Part shown: one piece after another, positions 9,769-19,911 of the stretch
Layout of the letters: the number at the start of each line of letters is the position of its first letter
Position numbering within the stretch: position 1 is the first letter of the stretch
Assembly (NCBI RefSeq): GCF_900142175.1
Contig: NZ_FQZX01000001.1
Span: 1-64,000 of the forward strand
Origin: Maribacter aquivivus
GTDB lineage: Bacteria > Bacteroidota > Bacteroidia > Flavobacteriales > Flavobacteriaceae
Direction: 5' to 3'
Length of the DNA stretch: 64,000 bases
The notes under the pieces: generated by a model
Told to the model about the DNA's origin: nothing
Seen by the model: only the letters and a program-made list of their open reading frames with translations
The model's database searches: none
Program-made: the position numbers and the translations under genes

Positions 9769-10500
9769 CTATTGATTTATACAAAATTCTTTAGCTTCAG
9801 AAGCACCAAATGCTCCACCACCATCAAGAACGTTTAATATAGAACAAGTAATTGTGTAATTACCAGTAACTGTACCATCTACTTGACCATCACCATAAGC
9901 ATCGAAAATAGTGAACGTATAACAACCATCTTCTAAGAAAACTTCATTAACGATTGTTTCTACACCACGACCAAAAGGACCTGCAGACGCTACAACTGTA
10001 CCATCAGCATCTGTAATTTCCCAACTAGTCTCGTCACCATATAAATCTGTATTTACAGTAACAACGATATCATTACAAATGATCTCTTTGAAATATTCTA
10101 TCTCAAGAGTCTCATCAAATGCAACACCACCTGCAGGCGCTTCTAAGTTTACAATCAATGTATAAACTTCGCCTTCCGTTAAAGGATCAAAATTTAAAGA
10201 AACATTTAAAATACCACTATATTCACCAGCAGGAATTGTAACAGACCCAAGTGCATAGTTCGCAGCATCACCAACCGTAGATTCATCTACAGAAACATTA
10301 AATGTTCTATCTGCAGTCGCAACAGTAGTTACATTTACAGGAACTTCTATACCTAAACCTTCGGTAGGCACAGATACATTGTATTCTGCTGTTGCAAACG
10401 AAACTGCTGTTTGCCCGTTTTCATTATCAAATACTATATTCTCCTCTTCACATGAAGCAAAAGCAAATAGTACTGCAATTATTAATATATACTTTTTCAT
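9769..10500 (-). CDS. Surface lipoprotein associated with the SusC/SusD pair
   Basis: A 243-residue lipoprotein (FASC, Cys17, then EEEN). Residues about 30-135 look like a Calx-beta or BACON-like sandwich (AVSFATAEYNVSVP, PLTEGEVYTLIVNLE). Residues about 140-240 form a second beta-rich domain with four Cys and a DAYGDGQVDG segment resembling the pre-peptidase/CUB-like fold seen beside secreted Bacteroidota proteins. It follows susD by 13 bases and sits just before the terminator, so it is the third gene of the SusC-SusD operon. By analogy with SusE/SusF-type proteins it may bind the imported nutrient at the cell surface; no sequence motif proves this. Confidence 0.65.
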   Translation of the reverse strand: MKKYILIIAVLFAFASCEEENIVFDNENGQTAVSFATAEYNVSVPTEGLGIEVPVNVTTVATADRTFNVSVDESTVGDAANYALGSVTIPAGEYSGILNVSLNFDPLTEGEVYTLIVNLEAPAGGVAFDETLEIEYFKEIICNDIVVTVNTDLYGDETSWEITDADGTVVASAGPFGRGVETIVNEVFLEDGCYTFTIFDAYGDGQVDGTVTGNYTITCSILNVLDGGGAFGASEAKEFCINQ

Positions 10501-10513
10501 AATTCTATTGTTT

Positions 10514-11956
10514 TTAGTAGCCAGGATTCTGAACTATGTTTTGGTTAGCATTGATTTCAGCAATAGGAATTGGCAATTGGAATCTAAAATTGTCAGCATC
10601 TAAAGTTGGAAAATCTGGAGGTGTACCAGAACCATCAATAATGTCACCCATTGTAGAACGCATAACAGGTTCTCCACGACGTTTTAAATCAAAGAATCTA
10701 TGACCTTCGAATGACAATTCAACTCTTCTTTCGAACTGAATAGCATCTTCAAGATCTTGACCGGCTTCACCACCGTCATAAGCTACATATCTTAAATCTC
10801 TAAGCTCATTAAGCGTTGACAAAGCATCTTGCCCTAATTCAAATTGTGCTTCTGCTTTATTCAATAAAACTTCTGCAGCTCTCATAACCTTAACATCAAC
10901 ACGACCATTTACCTGACCGGTTTCTCCTAAAAATTTAGAAATAGCATTATATTGGTTATCTTGATTTAAACCTACAAATGAGATAACATCTTTTCTAAGG
11001 TCATCTTCGTCAATACTATTGAAGAAATCAAAATCAAAAACATATTCTGAAATAGTAGAAGTAGCGTTTGATTGGCTGTATAATACACCAACATTATTAC
11101 CATTACTTTCAGAAGAAGTATTAATTGCTAGTTTTACAACGATACCAGCTTCATTTGCATCAGTATATAATCCTTCTAATTCTTCAGCAGTTGCCAACGG
11201 AACACTAACTTCATCAGCAGCATCAATAACCTTTTGGTATTCACCATTGTACAAGTAAACTCTAGATAAAAGAGCATAAACACCATCAGTGTTCAATTTT
11301 CCTTGACCGTTATCTGCACCAATTAGCTGACTAGCTCTTTCTAAATCGCCAATAATTTCGGCATAGTTACTAGCAACAGTTTCTCTAGCTGGTTCTGCAA
11401 AAGGATCTTCTGTATCTCCATCTTCAACTTTTATATAAACTACACCCAAAGAAGCATTTGCATCTGCAGATTGAGTTGGTATTTTACCATAAGCCCTAAC
11501 TAAATCGAAATGCGCCCAAGCTCTAATTGCTAATGCTTGACCCAAGATATTGTCCTTTTCAGCACCGTCACCTAAATTATCAATTTGAGCAATTACCAAG
11601 TTGGCAACATTTACAGCCTCATAAGCTTCACTCCAGTACAAATCAATTGCACCAGTGGTACCAGATACATATCTATAATTGTAAAAATCGCTATTTGAAC
11701 GTCTACCTGTTTGCGCAATAATTACGTTATCAGATAAAATATCAGGAATACCTTGCATACCTGAACCAGTACTTGAGTAATAGTTCCACAATTGTCTGTA
11801 TGCTCCATCTACACCGTTCTGGAATGAAGAAACACTAGTAAAAAATGTTTCAGGATTTCCTTCTACAAACGGCTGTAGGTCATTCAACTCATCATCGCAG
11901 GACATAAAGAACCCAAACGAAAATAAAAGAACTAATAATTTTATGTTATTTTTCAT
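10514..11956 (-). CDS. SusD/RagB-family nutrient-binding outer-membrane lipoprotein
   Basis: A 480-residue lipoprotein (FFMSC, Cys20, then DDELNDLQP). The N-terminal helices bearing NPETFF...VDGAYRQL, the internal ALAIRAWAHFDLVRAYGKIP segment and the C-terminal pattern RRVELSFEGHRFFDLKRRGE...PIPIAEINANQNIVQNPGY are diagnostic of SusD. These proteins form the lid over the SusC barrel and capture the ligand before TonB-dependent import. It starts 20 bases after susC, which confirms the operon. The ligand cannot be read from sequence. No glycoside hydrolase lies nearby, so this is not an obvious polysaccharide-utilisation locus. Confidence 0.95.
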   Translation of the reverse strand: MKNNIKLLVLLFSFGFFMSCDDELNDLQPFVEGNPETFFTSVSSFQNGVDGAYRQLWNYYSSTGSGMQGIPDILSDNVIIAQTGRRSNSDFYNYRYVSGTTGAIDLYWSEAYEAVNVANLVIAQIDNLGDGAEKDNILGQALAIRAWAHFDLVRAYGKIPTQSADANASLGVVYIKVEDGDTEDPFAEPARETVASNYAEIIGDLERASQLIGADNGQGKLNTDGVYALLSRVYLYNGEYQKVIDAADEVSVPLATAEELEGLYTDANEAGIVVKLAINTSSESNGNNVGVLYSQSNATSTISEYVFDFDFFNSIDEDDLRKDVISFVGLNQDNQYNAISKFLGETGQVNGRVDVKVMRAAEVLLNKAEAQFELGQDALSTLNELRDLRYVAYDGGEAGQDLEDAIQFERRVELSFEGHRFFDLKRRGEPVMRSTMGDIIDGSGTPPDFPTLDADNFRFQLPIPIAEINANQNIVQNPGY

Positions 11957-11976
11957 TTCTAACTTTTTTTTTGTTT

Positions 11977-14900
11977 TTAAAATCCTACTTCAACACCAAA
12001 AGTATAAGACCTTGTGTTTGGATAGCTAAATAGGTTAAATGATCCAGGTACGAAACCTACATCTCCAGGCTCACCAGATTCTGCAGAACCTAAACCAACT
12101 TCAGGATCACCGCTAAAATCAGTGATTGTAAATAAGTTTTGTCCAGCTACGAAGAACCTTAATGAATTTAGACCCATACCATCAATCATATCTCTTGGCA
12201 TATTGTAATCTAGAGTCATTGTACGTAATCTTAAATAATCACCTTTCTCCAAGAATCTTGTTGAAGTTTGATCAGCAGTACCTTGGAATAAAGGACTAGG
12301 CAAAACGTTAGTATCACCTGGTTGTTTCCAGTAATTAAAAGCATCTGTTCTTTGATTACTATCAATGTTACCTATCGCAACACCTTCTTGTAGTTGATTA
12401 TTAATAATGTAATTACCTGCTTTATAAACAAAATCACCTCTTAAACCAAAACCTTTATAAGAGAACGCAGTATAAAAACCACCTTCAAAATCAGCAATTG
12501 GAGATTTCCCTTCTTGTAATTGTTGAAAAGCAGAACTATATTCATTTGTAACATTACCATCTAAATCATAATATAATGGCTCACCATTTGCAGGATTAAC
12601 ACCAGCATATTCAACTATATAGTAAGAATTAATTTCTTCACCTACACTAAGTATGTTGTCACTAAAAGTACCAGTAACGATATCTTCACCATCAACCAAT
12701 TCAATAACCTCGTTATCAATGAACGTAATGTTACCACCAAGTGTCCATTTAAAGTTTTGAGTTCTAATAACATCTCCACTTAATGATACCTCAATACCTG
12801 AATTTTGAATTTCACCAATGTTAGAGAAAATAGAGTTGTTCTCATCACCAACAGTGTAAGAAATAGGACGGTCTAAAAGTAATTCATTTGAATTTTTCTT
12901 GAAGTAATCTACAACACCATTTACACGGTTGTTAAATAATCCGAATTCAACACCAACATCAAATATAGCTTGAGACTCCCATTGTATTTGTGGGTTACCA
13001 ACACCTACAGGCAATGCAGTAGTTTGACCGTTATACGTGTTAGCAAAATCTAATAGGTTCAAATATTGAAAATCACCAATATTTTGGTTACCAGACGTAC
13101 CGTAAGATGCTCTCAATTTCAATGTATTGAAAATAGAGTTCTCCATAAAGCTTTCGTTAGCAATGTTCCATGCTGCACTTGCACTATAGAAATAACCATA
13201 TTTATTGTCAGGACCAAATCTAGAAGAACCATCTCGTCTTAAAGATCCCGAAACGATATATCTACCATCATAGTCATAATCAACAAATAAGCCTTGAGAG
13301 AATAAAATTCTTCTAGATTCTGTTGACCCTACAGATGTTGCTTCAGCAGCTACATCTAAATAAGGAATACTTGGAGAAGGAAAACCTCTACCAGAAGCAA
13401 ACATATCTGTAGCAATATTCTCATTGTATTCTAATAAGAAACTAGCTGAAAGATTATGAACCCCATTAAAAGTATCTGAGTACGTAAATACGTTGTTAAC
13501 ATTGTATTCAAAATCTATATTTAAATTATCTGTCTGTGTACCCGGAAAGTTAGCATCACCAATAAATCCTTGTAATACACCACCAGAAATAGAACGCGTA
13601 GTTCTATTATATCTGTTACTAATTAAACCAACACTGAAGTTGTTAGAGAATTTTTCGCTAAATGTCATACCAGCACTTAAGTTACCGATCAACAATAAGT
13701 TTCTTGTATCTTCTTGCTCTGTCTGCAAAGCTAAAGCAATTGGAAAACCTGATCTTGTAGGGTTGTAAACATTATTACCTTGATCATCAGTAACTATTGA
13801 ACCATCGTCATTAGTTAAAAATAAAGGATCATATGGGTTGTAGTCATACATTGCTCTAAAAGGATTTTGAACATTGTTCCTATCTCTTGGTAAATCTGTA
13901 GTACTACGAGATACCGATACGTTAGCTCCAATGTTCAACCAGTCCTTAGCTTGGTAGTTGGTATTTAAACGAGCCGACATTCTTTCGAAACCGTCTATAT
14001 TTTTAATAATACCCGTATTCTTGTCATAACCCAAAGACATGTAGTACGTTAATTTCTCATCACCACCAGAAACCGATAGATTGTTCGATTGAATGATAGA
14101 GTTTTTAAGTAACGCTTCTTGCCAATCTGTATCTAAAGATGTTAACCTTGCAATTTCTTCAGGAGTAGCATTTGCACCAGGCAAACTACCTGCAGCACCT
14201 ACACCTAAAGCAGCATACTGACGCTCTAATTCTAACTTCTGAGTAGTATTCATTACGTCAAAATTGTTAGGAATCATTTCACCGAAACCATAAGATGAAG
14301 AAAATTTAATTCTAGCATCACCAGCTTTACCTCTTTTAGTAGTAATTAAAATTACACCGTTAGCACCACGAGAACCATACTTAGAAACGGTAGCCGCATC
14401 TTTTAATATAGAGAATGTCTCAATATCACTTGGGTTCAAGTTACTAATTGGGTTAAAATCTCTTTCTGTATCGATAGGAATTGGAACACCATCAATTACG
14501 TACAAAGGAGTAGTTTGTGCGTTAATAGAACCAACACCTCTAATTTGAACGAAGGCAGTGTTACCCGGTCTACCGTTTGAAGCAGTAACCTGTACACCTG
14601 CAGCTTGACCCTGTAAGATGTTATCAATACTGGTAGAAGGCACGAATGCTTCGATCTTCTCAGCAGAAACGGTTGCAATTGCAGATGTAGAAAGTTCTTT
14701 TGATCTAGAACCATAACCTACAACAACAACTTCTTCCAATGCTTCAGCATCTTCTTCTAATTGTACATTAATGGTATTGGATGCACCAACACTCATCGTC
14801 ACTGTTTTTTGACCTAGGTAAGAAAATCTTAATTTTTCACCTGAATTCACGTTAATGGCATAGTTACCATCAAAGTCTGTTTGAGACCCGTTAGTTGTTC

Positions 14901-15042
14901 CAACAACTACAACGGACACTCCCGGTAGCGGTAAACCGCTTTGATCGGTTACAACACCGGTCACTGTTTTTTCCTGTGCAAAGGAAAATGTCATGAAGAG
15001 CACCAATAAAGGTGTCAACATCCACGTCAACTTCTGTTTCAT
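11977..15042 (-). CDS. SusC/RagA-family TonB-dependent outer-membrane transporter
   Basis: About 1021 residues from the ATG at 15042. That start was preferred because MKQKLTWMLTPLLVLF begins a proper signal peptide; the frame stays open ten codons further upstream. Domains in order: signal peptide; carboxypeptidase-regulatory-like domain (VTGVVTDQSGLPLPGVSVVVVGT, residues about 27-100 in part); TonB box region EEVVVVGYG; plug domain (SIDNILQGQAAGV, GSINAQTTPLYVIDGVP, ILKDAATVSKYGSRGANGVILITTKRG); and a long 22-strand-type barrel ending in YTFGVEVGF. It imports a ligand handed over by SusD using TonB energy. It is the first gene of the susC-susD-lipoprotein operon. Confidence 0.96.
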   Translation of the reverse strand: MKQKLTWMLTPLLVLFMTFSFAQEKTVTGVVTDQSGLPLPGVSVVVVGTTNGSQTDFDGNYAINVNSGEKLRFSYLGQKTVTMSVGASNTINVQLEEDAEALEEVVVVGYGSRSKELSTSAIATVSAEKIEAFVPSTSIDNILQGQAAGVQVTASNGRPGNTAFVQIRGVGSINAQTTPLYVIDGVPIPIDTERDFNPISNLNPSDIETFSILKDAATVSKYGSRGANGVILITTKRGKAGDARIKFSSSYGFGEMIPNNFDVMNTTQKLELERQYAALGVGAAGSLPGANATPEEIARLTSLDTDWQEALLKNSIIQSNNLSVSGGDEKLTYYMSLGYDKNTGIIKNIDGFERMSARLNTNYQAKDWLNIGANVSVSRSTTDLPRDRNNVQNPFRAMYDYNPYDPLFLTNDDGSIVTDDQGNNVYNPTRSGFPIALALQTEQEDTRNLLLIGNLSAGMTFSEKFSNNFSVGLISNRYNRTTRSISGGVLQGFIGDANFPGTQTDNLNIDFEYNVNNVFTYSDTFNGVHNLSASFLLEYNENIATDMFASGRGFPSPSIPYLDVAAEATSVGSTESRRILFSQGLFVDYDYDGRYIVSGSLRRDGSSRFGPDNKYGYFYSASAAWNIANESFMENSIFNTLKLRASYGTSGNQNIGDFQYLNLLDFANTYNGQTTALPVGVGNPQIQWESQAIFDVGVEFGLFNNRVNGVVDYFKKNSNELLLDRPISYTVGDENNSIFSNIGEIQNSGIEVSLSGDVIRTQNFKWTLGGNITFIDNEVIELVDGEDIVTGTFSDNILSVGEEINSYYIVEYAGVNPANGEPLYYDLDGNVTNEYSSAFQQLQEGKSPIADFEGGFYTAFSYKGFGLRGDFVYKAGNYIINNQLQEGVAIGNIDSNQRTDAFNYWKQPGDTNVLPSPLFQGTADQTSTRFLEKGDYLRLRTMTLDYNMPRDMIDGMGLNSLRFFVAGQNLFTITDFSGDPEVGLGSAESGEPGDVGFVPGSFNLFSYPNTRSYTFGVEVGF

Positions 15043-15249
15043 AAAATTTGTTTTTGAATTAGCTTGCGCCAAAAGTCCAAAAATTTGCTTAGTATTCCAA
15101 AAGCTATCTTAACTCAAAAAAGTTATATGTTAAAAAAACACTTATTATTATTTTTTTCTTCTTATTTGATCAATTCTGTTGAAAATAAAACAATTATTTA
15201 ACAATAAATCAATACTTAAAATTCAAAATTTTAAGTTAAAAAAAACATA

Positions 15250-15831
15250 ATGCTTCTTAAATTTTACAAAAACATTAACGAAACCGGTACAGACGAGGCC
15301 GGAAGAGGCTGTTTGGCGGGTCCTGTAACCGCTGCAGCAATAATACTGCCAGAATCTTTCGAGAATTCTATATTAACAGATTCGAAACTTTTATCTGAAC
15401 GAAAAAGAGAACTTCTAGAGCCTCTTTTAAAGCATGAAAGTGTATGCTTTGGCATTGCTCATATTCAGCCTACGGTAATAGATGACATCAATATTCTAAA
15501 TGCTTCAATTTTAGCAATGCATAACGCAATAGATTCTCTATCTCAACTTCCCGAGTATATTATTGTAGATGGTAATAGATTTAAACCTTTCAAAAATATA
15601 GACCATTCTTGCATAATAAAAGGTGACTCAAAGTACATGAGTATAGCTGCAGCTTCTGTATTGGCGAAAACTGCACGTGATGCCCACATGCTTAAATTAC
15701 ACGAAGAATACCCAATGTACAACTGGAAAAAAAATAAAGGGTACCCTACAAAAGAGCATAGAGCCGCCATTAAAAAATATGGCCCTACCAAGTACCATAG
15801 AATGAGTTTTAAGCTTTTACCTGACAACTAA
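15250..15831 (+). CDS. rnhB: Ribonuclease HII
   Basis: A 193-residue enzyme that cuts the RNA strand of RNA/DNA hybrids and removes single misincorporated ribonucleotides. The family signature DEAGRG is at residues 15-20. The four acidic metal ligands are recognisable as D15, E16, D107 (IVDGNR) and D126 ([17 protein letters not shown]), which is almost the same spacing as in the E. coli enzyme. The C-terminal [12 protein letters not shown] segment is also typical. Length is normal. It diverges from susC across about 200 bases of A/T-rich DNA in which I see no exact promoter consensus. Confidence 0.96.
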   Translation: MLLKFYKNINETGTDEAGRGCLAGPVTAAAIILPESFENSILTDSKLLSERKRELLEPLLKHESVCFGIAHIQPTVIDDINILNASILAMHNAIDSLSQLPEYIIVDGNRFKPFKNIDHSCIIKGDSKYMSIAAASVLAKTARDAHMLKLHEEYPMYNWKKNKGYPTKEHRAAIKKYGPTKYHRMSFKLLPDN

Positions 15832-15851
15832 TGTTTATTTAACAAATAGTA

Positions 15852-15859
15852 TAACTTTG
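15852..15859 (+). promoter_or_regulatory. -7 promoter element for the gene at 15874
   Basis: TAACTTTG, an exact TAnnTTTG match ending 14 bases before the ATG. TGTTTA at 15832 is a possible weak -33 element. It suggests that the lipoprotein gene has its own promoter beyond rnhB. Confidence 0.55.
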
Positions 15860-15873
15860 CACAAACTTTTCGC

Positions 15874-18327
15874 ATGAGGCTTACTTTACTATATGCTTTA
15901 ATTATCCTTTTCGGCATATCCTGTACATCTAAAAAGAAATCTGAGAATACTATCTTAGATTTAGTTCCCCCAAATGCCAGCATAGTTTTTAAAATAAATG
16001 ATTTTGAAACGCTTAACGATGAGCTTTCAACTAACGAAATTTTAAATTCACTTGAGTCGCAAAAGCCATTTATAGATGTAAAGAAAATTCTAACTCCGAT
16101 CAACTCCCTTTCTAATCAAAAAAAAGGGTTATTAGCGCTATCAGCTGATAGCACTCAAATAGATTACACCTACATATCAACAGATAGTTTAGTAAGCATT
16201 AATAGTGATAGTATTTCGAACAAAAGTATTGAGACGCTTAATTATAATGATGTAACCATCACCAAATACCAAATTGAAAAGGATACTTTTTATACTACAT
16301 TTATAGAGAACCATTGGGTTTTAAGTTCTTCTCAACCTTTACTACAAAACCTAATTAATACTATCGAACAACCAATTAAAAATAGTGCATTAGAACGCTT
16401 TTACGAAGTTTCGAACATTGACAAGATTGTAAATATTTGGATAGATATAGAAAAGGGCGAAATGCTTTTTCAAAAACTACTTTCTAAAGATCAGCATATT
16501 TCAAATTTCGGTAGTTCGATGTCTCTAGATTTATCTTTAAATGACAACGAAATCATATTGAACGGCGTAGCTGAATCAAGTTCGGAAAAAAATCTATTTC
16601 TTAATCTATTCAACAATACAAAACCTATTCAAAACAATACAAGGAATTTAACACCTAGCGATGCCAGCAATATGACATCATTTGGTTTAGATGATTTTAA
16701 AAAATACACTCACAACAAAACACTTAACAACTACCCCACTACAGTTTTGGATTCACTACTTAGTACTGTAGAAGAAATTGGAGTCGCCGAGTATAACAAC
16801 GAACACGTTTTGTTTTTGAGAACATACGGTACCGCAACACTACTTGATTATATTAATGAGGAGAAAATATCTACCGAAGAATTTAGCAGTAATGAAATTT
16901 GGGGATTAAAACCTAACATTGAACTATTTGACCCCTTAACGCCATTAATTGGAGAACATTCTTTTGAATTTGCGAGTATTGTTGAGAATACTTTTCTCTT
17001 TACTAAGTCTAAGAGCACGCTTGAAGCTGTAATCACCAAAATAAAAACAGGGGATACTTTTGACAAGACCACCTTATTTAAAAATGCGGAAAACAAACTT
17101 ACTTCTTCATCAAGTGTAGTATCTATTGCCAATTTAAAAGGTTTTGTAACCGCCATGAATGAATCGGTCTCCAGTACCTTAAGTAATTCATTCTCCAATA
17201 GCAAATTAGACAATTATGTCTTTGGCTCTCAGATAATTGCAGATGCAGGATTCTTTCACACCAATTTCTTTATAAAAAAAATTACAAAAGAAGAGGAGTC
17301 AAGTTCTGTTACTTCTGCTTTTGAAGTCAAATTCGATACTGATTTGGCTACATTACCACAATTTGTAACGAACCATAGCAATAGAAGAAAAGAGATAATA
17401 GTTCAAGACCAAGAAAATATACTCTATTTGATTTCTAATAGCGGAAAGATTCTTTGGAAAAAACAACTTAACGGGACTATACAAGGTAGAGTTCAGCAGG
17501 TTGATCTGTTTAAGAATGGAAAATTACAGCTAGCATTTACTACGAACAACGAGTTTTTAATTTTAGACAGAAATGGAAAAGAGGTTCAACCGTTTACGAA
17601 AAAGTACACTGGTGGTAACCTGAACCCTTTAGCAGTATTTGATTATGAGGGTCGTAAAAATTATCGCTTTGTTGTTACTCAAGACAAGAAAGTATTCATG
17701 TATAACGACAAAGGAGACATTGTAAAAGGTTTTACTTATGATACTGCCGAAGCCTCTATAGTAACTGCTCCTCAACATTTTAGAATCGGAAAAAAAGATT
17801 ATATCGTTTTCAAATTAGAGAACGGTAAATTAAAAATAACCAATAGGGTAGGTAAAACTAGAGTCAACGTTAAAGACAAGTTCTCATTTTCTGATAATGA
17901 TATTAAGCTATATCAGAACAAGTTTACATTTACCTCTATAGACGGTATACTATATCAAATAGATGCTAAGGGGAAAGTTTCATCAAGTAATCTAAACCTT
18001 GCTAAAGATCACGGTATGGATGCCACTTCTAGAACTTTGGCTATCATGAACGACAATACTTTACAGATTCGCAACAAGAAGGTGGAGCTAGAATTAGGAG
18101 TATATTCAAAACCAACTATTTTTTACCTCAACGATAAAATTTACGTTTCAGTTACCGATATTCAAAATCAGAAAATATATCTATTTGACAGTCAGGCTGA
18201 ATCAATTCCAAATTTTCCAATTTTTGGTAGCTCAGCAATCGACATGGCAGATATAAACGGAAATAAACAACCAGAGTTCGTATTTAAAGACCAAGAAAAC
18301 AGCATAAAGGTTTATAAAATACGATGA
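15874..18327 (+). CDS. Large lipoprotein with a C-terminal beta-propeller-like region
   Basis: An 817-residue lipoprotein (FGISC, Cys17, then TSKKKS). Residues about 25-480 contain repeated DUF3352-like alpha/beta segments (PPNASIVFKINDF, GVAESSSEKNLFLNLFNNTKP). Residues about 500-817 are PQQ-like propeller strands (ILYLISNSGKILWKKQL, FLILDRNGKEVQPF, KVFMYNDKGDIVKGF) and end with DMADINGNKQPEFVFKDQENS, an FG-GAP-like last blade. This arrangement downstream of rnhB looks familiar from other Flavobacteriaceae, but I know of no assigned function. It is probably anchored on the periplasmic face or the surface, as a binding or scaffold protein. The propeller call is firm; the N-terminal family is tentative. 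Confidence 0.65.
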   Translation: MRLTLLYALIILFGISCTSKKKSENTILDLVPPNASIVFKINDFETLNDELSTNEILNSLESQKPFIDVKKILTPINSLSNQKKGLLALSADSTQIDYTYISTDSLVSINSDSISNKSIETLNYNDVTITKYQIEKDTFYTTFIENHWVLSSSQPLLQNLINTIEQPIKNSALERFYEVSNIDKIVNIWIDIEKGEMLFQKLLSKDQHISNFGSSMSLDLSLNDNEIILNGVAESSSEKNLFLNLFNNTKPIQNNTRNLTPSDASNMTSFGLDDFKKYTHNKTLNNYPTTVLDSLLSTVEEIGVAEYNNEHVLFLRTYGTATLLDYINEEKISTEEFSSNEIWGLKPNIELFDPLTPLIGEHSFEFASIVENTFLFTKSKSTLEAVITKIKTGDTFDKTTLFKNAENKLTSSSSVVSIANLKGFVTAMNESVSSTLSNSFSNSKLDNYVFGSQIIADAGFFHTNFFIKKITKEEESSSVTSAFEVKFDTDLATLPQFVTNHSNRRKEIIVQDQENILYLISNSGKILWKKQLNGTIQGRVQQVDLFKNGKLQLAFTTNNEFLILDRNGKEVQPFTKKYTGGNLNPLAVFDYEGRKNYRFVVTQDKKVFMYNDKGDIVKGFTYDTAEASIVTAPQHFRIGKKDYIVFKLENGKLKITNRVGKTRVNVKDKFSFSDNDIKLYQNKFTFTSIDGILYQIDAKGKVSSSNLNLAKDHGMDATSRTLAIMNDNTLQIRNKKVELELGVYSKPTIFYLNDKIYVSVTDIQNQKIYLFDSQAESIPNFPIFGSSAIDMADINGNKQPEFVFKDQENSIKVYKIR

Positions 18328-18445
18328 TACACCTGAAGGTCAAATTCACAAGCTTTTAAATACCAAATACACATATCATTCAAAATAGTGAAATGATTTT
18401 CATATATTTAAGTAGTTATTAATCAGAATATTAACTAAATAAAAA

Positions 18446-19138
18446 ATGAAAATTAAACTAATTAATACATTATTTTTTTTAATCGGAGTCGCATTCGTTA
18501 CCGCTCAAGACAATTGTAGCACATTCTACCCTATGAACGAAGGTGTTTCAATGGAGTATACCAATTACAATAAAAAAGGAAAAATTGAAGGCGTTAGTAA
18601 TTACAAAGTTATTGAAGCAAACCACAGTGGTGATACTACTACTGCTACCATGTCTATAAACTTAAAAGACAACAAAGGCAAAGATGTTTATAGTACAAGC
18701 TACAATCTAACTTGTAAAGACAACATGGTTACTTTAGATTACGAATCTTTATTACCTACCGAAATGATGGAGCAATATGGCGATATGGACATTGAAATAT
18801 CTGGCAATGACATTGAGATACCCAATTCCCTCAGCGTAGGCCAAAATCTCAAAGATGCTAATGTTGCCATGAAAATTAGCATGAGCGGTATTAACATGAA
18901 TATGACCGTTGATATGACAAACAGAAAAGTAGAGAAAAAAGAAAGTGTCACTACCTCTGCTGGCACATACGATTGCTTTGTTTTATATAGTGAGAATCGT
19001 TCTAAAATGATGATGGTTGACCAAGTGTACCCGTCTAGAGTTTGGCTCGCAGAAGGGGTTGGCATGGTAAAGCAAGAAACTTATAAGAAAAACGGCGAAG
19101 TTATGAGTAGCACCTTGCTAACGGCACATAGCAAATAA
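18446..19138 (+). CDS. TapB-like secreted protein (DUF3108-like)
   Basis: A 230-residue exported protein with a signal peptide cut after VTAQ (residue about 21). The mature part begins with CSTFYPMNEGVSMEYTNYN and ends with a DCFVLYS...RVWLAEGVGMVKQETY pattern, in which a lipid-binding-like beta sheet closes on itself. This matches the TapB/DUF3108-like family in Bacteroidota. Its molecular role is not known to me; related folds bind lipids or lipoproteins in the periplasm. It is followed within 25 bases by a terminator shared with the converging lipB. Confidence 0.65.
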   Translation: MKIKLINTLFFLIGVAFVTAQDNCSTFYPMNEGVSMEYTNYNKKGKIEGVSNYKVIEANHSGDTTTATMSINLKDNKGKDVYSTSYNLTCKDNMVTLDYESLLPTEMMEQYGDMDIEISGNDIEIPNSLSVGQNLKDANVAMKISMSGINMNMTVDMTNRKVEKKESVTTSAGTYDCFVLYSENRSKMMMVDQVYPSRVWLAEGVGMVKQETYKKNGEVMSSTLLTAHSK

Positions 19139-19162
19139 TAACTAAATCAAATACCAACTTTG

Positions 19163-19188
19163 AACCGAGGCTTATACCTCGGTTTTTT
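19163..19188 (+). terminator. Intrinsic terminator after the TapB-like gene
   Basis: An 8-bp stem (AACCGAGG / CCTCGGTT) with a 6-base loop followed by T6. The lipB stop codon (19172-19174, minus strand) sits inside the loop region, so the hairpin overlaps the 3' end of the converging gene. Confidence 0.8.
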
Positions 19189-19885
19189 CATTTATTTTGG
19201 CTTCAAAAAGCACTTGAAAATGTTTGAGGAGTTTTTGTTTTACCTCATCTAAATCAATCTCTTTTTTCCCTAATTCTACATTTAAAGAAGTCACTGCTTT
19301 ACCCTTAATTCCGCATGGAATCATCATATCAAAATATCCTAAATCGGCATTTACATTTAATGCAAAGCCATGCATAGTTACCCATCTACTGGCTCTTACG
19401 CCCATTGCGCATATTTTGCGTGCAAACGGAGTACCAACATCTAACCACACTCCGGTTTCTCCTGGTGATCGTTCAGATTTTATTCCATATTCAGCCAAGG
19501 TCAAGATGACCATTTCTTCTAAAAAACGAAGGTATTTATGAATATCTGTAAAAAAATTATCTAAGTCTAATATAGGGTAACCCACTATTTGACCGGGACC
19601 ATGGTAGGTGATATCTCCTCCCCTATTTATTTTATAAAAAGTAGCTCCTTTAGCTGCCAAGACTTTTTCATCTACTAACAGATTAGAAATGTCTCCACTT
19701 TTACCAAGTGTATACACATGTGGGTGTTCAACGAACAGAAAATGATTAGGAGTCACTAAACTCAACTCTTCTCTTCTATTTCTAATCTTAAGGTCTAGGG
19801 TATCTTTAAATAACTGCTCTTGGTAATCCCAAGTCTCTTTATAATCCTTCAGACCTAAATCTTGTATGTGCACCTTCTTATTCAT
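19172..19885 (-). CDS. lipB: Octanoyl-[ACP]:protein N-octanoyltransferase
   Basis: A 237-residue enzyme that moves octanoate from acyl carrier protein to the lipoyl domains of 2-oxo-acid dehydrogenases and the glycine cleavage H protein, the first step of endogenous lipoate synthesis. Conserved motifs are present: GGDITYHGPGQIVGYP (89-104), ARKICAMGVR (155-164) and PCGIKGKAVTSL (190-201). The catalytic pair is C191 and K157, with the same 34-residue spacing as the E. coli pair. It follows the lipoprotein gene on the same strand by 26 bases. A TATCTTTG box (19890-19897) lies only four bases upstream of the ATG, so if it is used the message would be leaderless or start at a later codon. Confidence 0.95.
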   Translation of the reverse strand: MNKKVHIQDLGLKDYKETWDYQEQLFKDTLDLKIRNRREELSLVTPNHFLFVEHPHVYTLGKSGDISNLLVDEKVLAAKGATFYKINRGGDITYHGPGQIVGYPILDLDNFFTDIHKYLRFLEEMVILTLAEYGIKSERSPGETGVWLDVGTPFARKICAMGVRASRWVTMHGFALNVNADLGYFDMMIPCGIKGKAVTSLNVELGKKEIDLDEVKQKLLKHFQVLFEAKINEKTEV

Positions 19886-19911
19886 CTTACAAAGATATGA
19901 AAAGGAATATC

